Part shown: positions 20,961 through 25,734 of the stretch, one piece after another
Numbering within the stretch: the first letter of the stretch is position 1
Layout: each line of letters begins with the position of its first letter
Assembly (NCBI RefSeq): GCF_032250955.1
Contig: NZ_JAVVES010000042.1
Location: 1-25,734, forward strand
Direction: 5' to 3'
Source of the DNA: Sulfuriflexus sp032250955
Lineage (GTDB): Bacteria; Pseudomonadota; Gammaproteobacteria; AKS1
Length of the DNA: 25,734 nucleotides
Translations under genes and position numbers: made by a program
The notes under the pieces: model-generated
Database searches by the model: none
Seen by the model: only the letters and a program-made list of their open reading frames with translations
What the model was told of the DNA's origin: nothing

Positions 20961-22424
20961 ATGATGACAGACAGCAGTAACCAGGCAAAAACGGATCCTC
21001 CCCGGGGCTTAATGGCGTGGGTCGACGCCCTGGCAGAGAAGCCATTCCCCTTGATGCAGCCAACTGTCAGTGCGATGCAGGCGATCGATGAGTCTGAGGG
21101 CAGTTCGATTGACCGACTTTGTGACAGCATGTTGCATGACCCCGGGGCGATCCTGAATATCTTGCGCAAGGTCGGTGGCATGCCGCGTGGCCGCCTTTCC
21201 TCTGATGTCACCTCGCTCGAGGGCGCGGCCATGTTGATCGGCTTCAGCTCGGTCAGGCAGATGGCCTCCAGTATGGAAGTCCTGGATAACGTCGATGCCT
21301 CGGAGCAGATCCGCGGCTATCTGCAAGTGACCAGCCGGGCCTTTCATGCCGCTTACCAGGCCTATGACTGGGCTCTGCGACGGGCCGATATGATGCCGAA
21401 AGAGGCCTTTGTTGCGGCCTTTATGCACGATATCGGCAAAATGGCGATGTGGTTGCATGGCGGCAAGGAGATGCAGCAGATCAAGGAGCTGCGCCTGCGC
21501 GAAAAGATGCCGTTTGATGAGGCCCAATATGTGGTGCTGGGATTCAGCCTCGAACAGCTGAGCCTGGAGCTGGCGAAGCGCTGGCGGCTCTCGGAAATGA
21601 TTATTGATGTCCTCACCCCGGATATGGCCTGTAATCACCGTATCTATAGCGTGATGCTGGCCTGCCAGCTGGCCCGGCTGGCCGATGAGAACTGGTATTC
21701 CAGCGAAATGCAGGCATGCCTGGAGCATATCGCCACCTACCTGGGGCTCGATTACTCCGCTACCGTCCACCTGGTCCACCTGAATGCCGTCGATGCAGCG
21801 CGCGAAACCGCTTATTACGGCGCGATTCCGGCGGCGAACCTGTTGCCACTTATCCCGGTGCCTGAGGTGGAGGATGACGTGGCCGAGCCCAGGCATTTCT
21901 GCCTCACCCCGCAGCATGATGTTTATGAGCAGGTCGTCAGTGAGATCCAGGCTAACGGCGAGGCTATCAACCTGAATGAGTTGATGGGACTGGTAATGAA
22001 GGGCCTGCACGATGGTCTGGGCCTGAACCGGAGCGTGTTTGCCATGCTGAGTCAGGATCGCAGCAGTGTCAGGGCGCGTTACCTGTCCGGTACCGACAAT
22101 GACCCCGAGTTCAGCCAGTTTGAACTGTTGCTGGAACCGACAAACCTGTTCACGCACCTGATGAAAAAGCAGCAAAGCGTCTGGATCAGCGACACAAACC
22201 GGGACAAGTTCTGGAAACTCATCCCGGATGCCTTCAAGGAACTGATCAAAACCGATGCCTTCTATGCCAGTTCAGTCTTCATTAACGACAAGCCGATAGG
22301 GCTGTTTTACTCGGATCGACACATCACCGACTGCCACCTGGACGAAGACAGCTACCAGCATTTCAAATCGCTGGTGCACCTCGCCGGTGCCACCCTGGAA
22401 AAACAGCGGGCGACACGGGAATAA
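20961..22424 (+). CDS. HDOD-GAF signalling protein, probably motility-linked
   Basis: A 487-residue cytosolic protein. Residues about 25-235 form an HDOD domain (a non-enzymatic or altered HD fold) with the pair H156-D157 in AFMHDIGKMAMWL, preceded by a segment typical of the family (LHDPGAILNILRKVGG). Residues about 310-480 form a GAF-like sensor domain (ELMGLVMKGLHDGLGLNRSV to FYSDRHITDC). HDOD proteins act in signalling and have been tied to flagellar and motility control in several proteobacteria. The full sigma-28 promoter upstream and the divergent motAB support that role here. Tandem ATG codons give two possible starts (20961 or 20964) without a strong binding site. The output mechanism is unknown. 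Confidence 0.88.
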   Translation: MMTDSSNQAKTDPPRGLMAWVDALAEKPFPLMQPTVSAMQAIDESEGSSIDRLCDSMLHDPGAILNILRKVGGMPRGRLSSDVTSLEGAAMLIGFSSVRQMASSMEVLDNVDASEQIRGYLQVTSRAFHAAYQAYDWALRRADMMPKEAFVAAFMHDIGKMAMWLHGGKEMQQIKELRLREKMPFDEAQYVVLGFSLEQLSLELAKRWRLSEMIIDVLTPDMACNHRIYSVMLACQLARLADENWYSSEMQACLEHIATYLGLDYSATVHLVHLNAVDAARETAYYGAIPAANLLPLIPVPEVEDDVAEPRHFCLTPQHDVYEQVVSEIQANGEAINLNELMGLVMKGLHDGLGLNRSVFAMLSQDRSSVRARYLSGTDNDPEFSQFELLLEPTNLFTHLMKKQQSVWISDTNRDKFWKLIPDAFKELIKTDAFYASSVFINDKPIGLFYSDRHITDCHLDEDSYQHFKSLVHLAGATLEKQRATRE

Positions 22425-22539
22425 AAGTCGAATCGGCAGATTAAATTTGAACCCGCCCCCTATCTGGTTTACTCTTCGCGCCTGATTTCCGGCGACTTAA
22501 GCGCTAAATCAGTAACGAGTCAATGACAATCAGGTTTCT

Positions 22540-22630
22540 GGAGAAGTGTCCGAGTGGTTGAAGGAGCACGCCTGGAAAGTGTGTATACGTTTATAGCGTA
22601 TCGAGGGTTCGAATCCCTCCTTCTCCGCCA
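22540..22630 (+). tRNA. tRNA-Ser(GGA)
   Basis: Acceptor GGAGAAG (22540-22546) pairs with CTTCTCC (22620-22626), followed by discriminator G and encoded CCA. The anticodon arm CACGC-CTGGAAA-GTGTG gives GGA. The variable arm is long (class II), and the T arm is GAGGGTTCGAATCCCTC. Serine identity follows from the anticodon and variable arm. Confidence 0.96.
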
Positions 22631-22640
22631 AACAAAAAAG

Positions 22641-22664
22641 CCGCCCCTTGTGGGCGGTTTTTTT
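22641..22664 (+). terminator. Rho-independent terminator of tRNA-Ser(GGA)
   Basis: CCGCCC-CTTGT-GGGCGG (22641-22657), preceded by an A-rich arm and followed by seven T. It begins ten bases after the tRNA end and is a strong canonical terminator. Confidence 0.92.
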
Positions 22665-22683
22665 GTTTGGTTTAGTAAAGGTT

Positions 22684-22700
22684 GGATTCGAACCCTCGAT
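22684..22700 (-). repeat. Inverted copy of the tRNA-Ser T arm
   Basis: The 17 bases GGATTCGAACCCTCGAT are the exact reverse complement of 22600-22616, the T arm of tRNA-Ser(GGA), 68 bp from the original. The rest of a tRNA cannot be read around it, so it is a fragment and not a second gene. Confidence 0.6.
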
Positions 22701-22796
22701 TTATTTAACCGGTTCGCACCTGGAATCCCTGCGGGCTTCATTTTATTTAGCCAGCCGCACAAGCCGGCCAATTTCTGGTACTATCTCGTGTCCAAT

Positions 22797-22908
22797 GGTG
22801 GCCCGCATCGGTCCCCTCGCAACACTACGCTGTGAACCCGGCCAGGCCCGGAAGGGAGCAACCGCAGCAGCAGACGTGTGTGCCGGGGTGTGGCTGGTGC
22901 GGGTCACC
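22797..22908 (+). ncRNA. ffs: 4.5S RNA, signal recognition particle RNA
   Basis: The conserved SRP core is present, with GGCCAGGCCCGGAAGGGAGC forming the Ffh-binding loops (GGAAG tetraloop region, asymmetric AGCA loop), and GTGTGTGCCGGGGTGT on the return strand. The ends pair (GGTGGCCCGCA with TGCGGGTCACC), giving a hairpin of about 112 nt. With Ffh it targets nascent membrane proteins. Its position just upstream of dnaX is a common gammaproteobacterial arrangement. Exact ends are estimated from the terminal helix. Confidence 0.93.
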
Positions 22909-23008
22909 ACCCTAATTCCTTATATATGTACAGACTTGGCCATGGCCGGACAGAACCTTGTGGGCAGGGATGCCGAGGCTGGCTATCTGGGGTATGCTAG
23001 CGGCCTGA

Positions 23009-23024
23009 GCCCGGCGAGCCGGGC
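23009..23024 (+). other. GC-rich hairpin in the dnaX leader
   Basis: GCCCGGC (23009-23015) and GCCGGGC (23018-23024) are perfect inverted repeats separated by two bases, about 30 bp before the dnaX start. No T tract follows, so it is probably a leader hairpin or pause site rather than a terminator. Confidence 0.4.
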
Positions 23025-23053
23025 AGCCAAGTCAATATTGTCGGACGGATTGC

Positions 23054-24691
23054 ATGAGCTACCAGGTGCTGGCGCGTAAATGGCGCCCCCGCAAATTCGA
23101 GGAAATGGTCGGTCAGCGCCACGTGCTGCGGGCACTCATTAATGCCCTTGACCGTGACCGCCTGCACCATGCCTACCTGTTCACCGGCACCCGTGGTGTC
23201 GGCAAGACCACCATCGCCCGTATCCTCGCCAAGTCACTGAATTGTGAACAGGGCGTCAGCGCCAACCCCTGCGGCGAGTGCTCGACCTGCCGCGAGGTCG
23301 ATGAAGGCCGCTTTGTGGATCTGATCGAGGTCGATGCCGCCTCGCGCACCAAGGTCGATGAGACCCGCGAGTTACTGGATAACGTGCAATATGCGCCGAC
23401 GCGCGGCCGTTACAAGGTGTACCTTATCGACGAAGTGCACATGTTCTCCAACCACAGCTTCAATGCCCTGTTGAAGACACTCGAAGAGCCACCACCGCAC
23501 GTCAAGTTCCTGCTCGCGACCACTGACCCGCAAAAACTGCCGGTCACGATCCTGTCGCGCTGTCTGCAATTCAATCTGAAAAGCCTCGGTCAGGAGCCGA
23601 TTCGCGAACACCTCGCGGACGTCATGGGTCGGGAAGATATCGCTTTTGAGCCCGCCGCCCTGCAACAACTGGCACGGGCCGCGCAGGGAAGTATGCGCGA
23701 TGCCCTGAGCCTGCTTGATCAGGCGATTGCCTATGGTGGCGGGGAACTCAAGGATGAGGAAGTCTGCACCATGTTGGGCGTCATCGGGCAACATTATGTC
23801 GTGGAGCTGCTCGATGCCCTGGCCGCGGGCGATGCCAACGGACTGTTGGCAGGCATACAGCGGATGTCAGAACAGGCGGTGAATTATGAGGCGGTACTTG
23901 CCGACGTACTGAGCATGCTGCAACGTATGGCCATCGCCCAGGTGGTGCCGGAGGGTGTCGATGATACGATGGGTGACAAGGAGACCGTGTTACGTCTCGC
24001 CGGCCGGTTTAGTGCCGAAGACGTGCAGCTTTATTACCAGATTGGCCTGCTCGGACGCCGGGACCTGAGTCTGTCGCCCGACCTGCGTGGCGGCTTTGAA
24101 ATGCTCATGTTACGGATGCTGGCCTTCCGGCCCGTCGCGGCAGATGAAACCGTACCCTCCAGACCGGCGGAAAAAAAAACACCTGAGCCCGTGGTAACAG
24201 TCGCCGTGGCCGCGCCGGTTGTACGGCGTGAACCCGCCTCAGAGGCGCCCCCGGCGATGGAAGCCGCGGCGGCAAAAGTGCCGGCGGAACCGGCAGCGGC
24301 GATACCTGCCGATAGCCATGACTGGGCCGGTATTGTCGAGTCTCTTGGCCTTGGCGGGTTTGAACTGCAGTTGGCGCTGAATTGTAGCCTGGCCAGCCGG
24401 GAGGCGAATGCTTTCAATCTGATCCTGAACAGTGAACATGCGCAACTGCACACCGACAAGTTCGAGTCACGCATACAAGAGGCGCTGCAGTCTGCATTTG
24501 GCAAGGATGCACGCCTTAAAATCGAGGTCGGCACCCAGGTGCTGGAAACCCCGGCACAACAGCAGGCACAGGCCAGGGAAGATCGTCAGCAGGAGGCCGA
24601 GGCGGCGATCGCCGGCGACAGTATCGTGCAGTCCCTGCAGGAACGGTTTGGCGCCAGCGTGCAAGCGGGCTCGGTGAAACCCATTAATTAA
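23054..24691 (+). CDS. dnaX: DnaX, DNA polymerase III tau (and gamma) subunit
   Basis: Clamp-loader ATPase of the replicative polymerase. The full-length tau form has 545 residues. The AAA+ core shows Walker A GTRGVGKTT (about 44-52), a four-cysteine zinc module (LNCEQGVSANPCGECSTC), Walker B LIDEVHMF, and the sensor region LSRCLQFNLKSL; clamp-loader domain III ends near residue 370. A low-complexity linker follows (about 370-430, rich in A, P and E), then the tau-specific C-terminal part that binds the polymerase alpha subunit. At the domain III/linker border an A9 tract offers a slippery site whose alternative frames end within a few codons. It is followed by ybaB and recR as in many proteobacteria. 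No strong ribosome binding site is seen before ATG 23054. Confidence 0.97.
   Translation: MSYQVLARKWRPRKFEEMVGQRHVLRALINALDRDRLHHAYLFTGTRGVGKTTIARILAKSLNCEQGVSANPCGECSTCREVDEGRFVDLIEVDAASRTKVDETRELLDNVQYAPTRGRYKVYLIDEVHMFSNHSFNALLKTLEEPPPHVKFLLATTDPQKLPVTILSRCLQFNLKSLGQEPIREHLADVMGREDIAFEPAALQQLARAAQGSMRDALSLLDQAIAYGGGELKDEEVCTMLGVIGQHYVVELLDALAAGDANGLLAGIQRMSEQAVNYEAVLADVLSMLQRMAIAQVVPEGVDDTMGDKETVLRLAGRFSAEDVQLYYQIGLLGRRDLSLSPDLRGGFEMLMLRMLAFRPVAADETVPSRPAEKKTPEPVVTVAVAAPVVRREPASEAPPAMEAAAAKVPAEPAAAIPADSHDWAGIVESLGLGGFELQLALNCSLASREANAFNLILNSEHAQLHTDKFESRIQEALQSAFGKDARLKIEVGTQVLETPAQQQAQAREDRQQEAEAAIAGDSIVQSLQERFGASVQAGSVKPIN
24171..24197 (+). promoter_or_regulatory. A9 slippery tract in dnaX, probable gamma-subunit switch
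   Basis: Nine A (24171-24179) span codons 373-376 (GAA AAA AAA ACA). A -1 slip, or one extra A in the mRNA, reads AAC ACC TGA and stops at 24184-24186. One missing A stops at TAA 24195-24197. Either way the product would be about 377-380 residues, the clamp-loader domains without the tau tail. Confidence 0.7.
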
Positions 24692-24720
24692 ATATACTCA
24701 AGTTTGAAGAGGTGCAAGAG

Positions 24721-25044
24721 ATGAAAGGCGGAATAGGCAACATGATGAAGCAGGCGCAGAAGATGCAGGAAAACATGCAGAAGGCGCAGGCGGAACTGGC
24801 TGAAATGGAAGTGACCGGCAAGGCCGGTGGCGGCATGGTCAGCGTGATTATGAACGGTCGTCATGATGTTAAGCGTGTCAGCATTGACGATGCCCTGCTT
24901 GAAGAAGACAAGGATATGCTCGAAGACCTTGTTGCCGCGGCCGTCAATGATGCCGTGCAACAGGTGGAAAAGACCTCGCAGGAAAAAATGGCCGGCATGA
25001 TGGGGGGGATGCAGTTGCCTCCCGGTATGAAATTGCCATTTTAA
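24721..25044 (+). CDS. ybaB: YbaB/EbfC nucleoid-associated protein
   Basis: A 107-residue DNA-binding protein of the YbaB/EbfC family, which forms homodimers and binds DNA with little sequence specificity. A methionine- and glutamine-rich N-terminal helix (MMKQAQKMQENMQKAQAELA) is followed by the core strands (VSVIMNGRHDVKRVSIDDAL) and a glycine/methionine/proline-rich end (MMGGMQLPPGMKLPF). AGAGGT seven bases before ATG 24721 makes this the better start than the GTG at 24712. It lies 29 bp after dnaX and 12 bp before recR, in the conserved dnaX-ybaB-recR operon. Confidence 0.95.
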   Translation: MKGGIGNMMKQAQKMQENMQKAQAELAEMEVTGKAGGGMVSVIMNGRHDVKRVSIDDALLEEDKDMLEDLVAAAVNDAVQQVEKTSQEKMAGMMGGMQLPPGMKLPF

Positions 25045-25056
25045 ACAGACCCTGTC

Positions 25057-25653
25057 GTGTCACATAGCCCGCTCATACAGCAACTCATCGAGGCATTGCG
25101 TTGCCTGCCCGGCGTCGGCCCGAAAAGTGCCCAGCGCATGGCCTACCATTTGCTGGAGCGTGACCGTGGGGGCGCCAGGCACCTGGCCGCCTCACTGGAA
25201 CGGGCCGTAGAAGAAGTCGGGAATTGCCGCTCCTGCCGCACCTTTAGTGAAACCGAACTGTGCCGGCTGTGTAACGACGAGCGTCGTGACCGTAGTGTGC
25301 TCTGCCTGGTTGAAAGTCCCGCCGATGCGCATGCGATTGAACAGGTCGCCAGTTACAAGGGTTTGTATTTTGTCCTGATGGGCCACTTGTCACCACTGGA
25401 CGGCATCGGCCCGGAAGATATCGGCCTGGATCAGCTTGCCGTGCGCCTGGACGAGGGCGAGGTACAGGAACTGATCATCGCGACCAACTCGACAGTAGAG
25501 GGCGAGGCCACTGCCCACTATATCGCCGACATGGCGCAGACCAGGAACATCGCGGCCAGCCGTATTGCGCATGGCGTGCCCCTCGGTGGCGAACTCGAAT
25601 ACGTCGACGGCCAGACCCTGTTTCATGCCTTCTCCGGTCGGCAACGAATATAA
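25057..25653 (+). CDS. recR: RecR, recombination mediator protein
   Basis: A 198-residue protein of the RecFOR pathway that helps load RecA at gaps. In order: an N-terminal helix-hairpin-helix (LRCLPGVGPKSAQRMAYHLL), a four-cysteine zinc finger (NCRSCRTFSETELCRLC, about 56-72), a Toprim domain (VLCLVESPADAHAIEQV onward) and the C-terminal Walker-B-like region near HGVPLGGELEYVD. Full length for the family. The start is GTG 25057, 12 bp after ybaB, without a clear ribosome binding site, consistent with coupling. A weak stem (TGCTGT/ACAGCA) without a T tract lies after the stop. Confidence 0.96.
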   Translation: MSHSPLIQQLIEALRCLPGVGPKSAQRMAYHLLERDRGGARHLAASLERAVEEVGNCRSCRTFSETELCRLCNDERRDRSVLCLVESPADAHAIEQVASYKGLYFVLMGHLSPLDGIGPEDIGLDQLAVRLDEGEVQELIIATNSTVEGEATAHYIADMAQTRNIAASRIAHGVPLGGELEYVDGQTLFHAFSGRQRI

Positions 25654-25734
25654 AACTTCACTGCTGTCCCGTTAACTTTCACAGCAAAACCATCTGATTG
25701 ACATCGTGTTGATTATCGCGTGGTGGATCGCCTC
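25654..25734 (+). other. Right edge; possible start of another gene
   Basis: Nothing definite. A GTG at 25706 opens a frame to the window edge that reads VLIIAWWIA, which could be the first helix of a membrane protein, but there is no ribosome binding site and only nine codons are visible. TTGACA at 25698-25703 could equally be a -35 element. Confidence 0.2.

Noticed and set aside
21009..22175. Long minus-strand frame of 388 codons opposite the HDOD-GAF gene
   Set aside because: It is antisense to a protein with clear HDOD and GAF features; its histidine/glutamine-rich composition is typical of a shadow frame.
22684..22735. A third tRNA gene on the minus strand
   Set aside because: Only the T arm is present; no acceptor, D arm or anticodon arm can be folded around it.
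22520..22771. Minus-strand frame containing RRDSNPR
   Set aside because: This is the well-known spurious translation of an antisense tRNA-Ser gene plus terminator.

Overview
The window looks like a chromosomal segment of a gammaproteobacterium. The right end carries the order 4.5S RNA - dnaX - ybaB - recR, and tadA, mltF, oxyR and motAB also resemble gammaproteobacterial homologues. A TusE/DsrC-family protein would suit a sulfur-oxidising relative, but I cannot name the species. No transposase, integrase or CRISPR array is visible.

Positions 1-7804 form a thiophilic-metal island of two divergent operons. The left one (minus strand) is a compact mercury operon, merC-merA-merR, driven by a textbook MerR operator at 2662-2693, with merR last instead of divergent. 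The right one (plus strand) starts at a ZntR-like MerR-family promoter (2744-2774). It encodes an outer-membrane barrel, a MerP-like periplasmic HMA protein, a decayed second HMA gene, a MerT-like membrane protein, a second paralogous barrel, a small thioredoxin-fold protein, a tandem CcdA/DsbD-like membrane protein and a second MerR-family regulator whose gene overlaps the end of the operon. It is the best candidate for an undescribed system: metal channelling across both membranes joined to a thiol-reductant relay. A gene-free stretch with palindromic repeats (7805-8498) separates the island from the rest.

Positions 8499-11360 hold tadA, a secreted metallo-beta-lactamase-fold hydrolase and the convergent mltF. 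A tRNA-Ser(CGA) gene follows, with a terminator, an unusual run of four mini-hairpins and a displaced copy of the tRNA 3' end. Next come a SulP transporter pseudogene (large internal deletion, frameshift and stop) and a tandem universal stress protein. A minus-strand cluster encodes an HPP-family membrane protein, a CBS-pair protein and a TusE/DsrC-like protein lacking the usual C-terminal cysteine. A divergent LysR regulator starts three bases after a perfect 10-bp inverted repeat and may be leaderless. A cysteine-rich protein of unknown function follows it.

Positions 17633-22424 carry oxyR, motB and motA on the minus strand and a divergent HDOD-GAF gene. Two back-to-back sigma-28 (FliA) type promoters lie between motA and the HDOD gene, which places the HDOD gene in the flagellar regulon. 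The last part carries tRNA-Ser(GGA) with a strong terminator, the 4.5S RNA, dnaX with an A9 slippery tract that probably produces a short gamma form, ybaB and recR.
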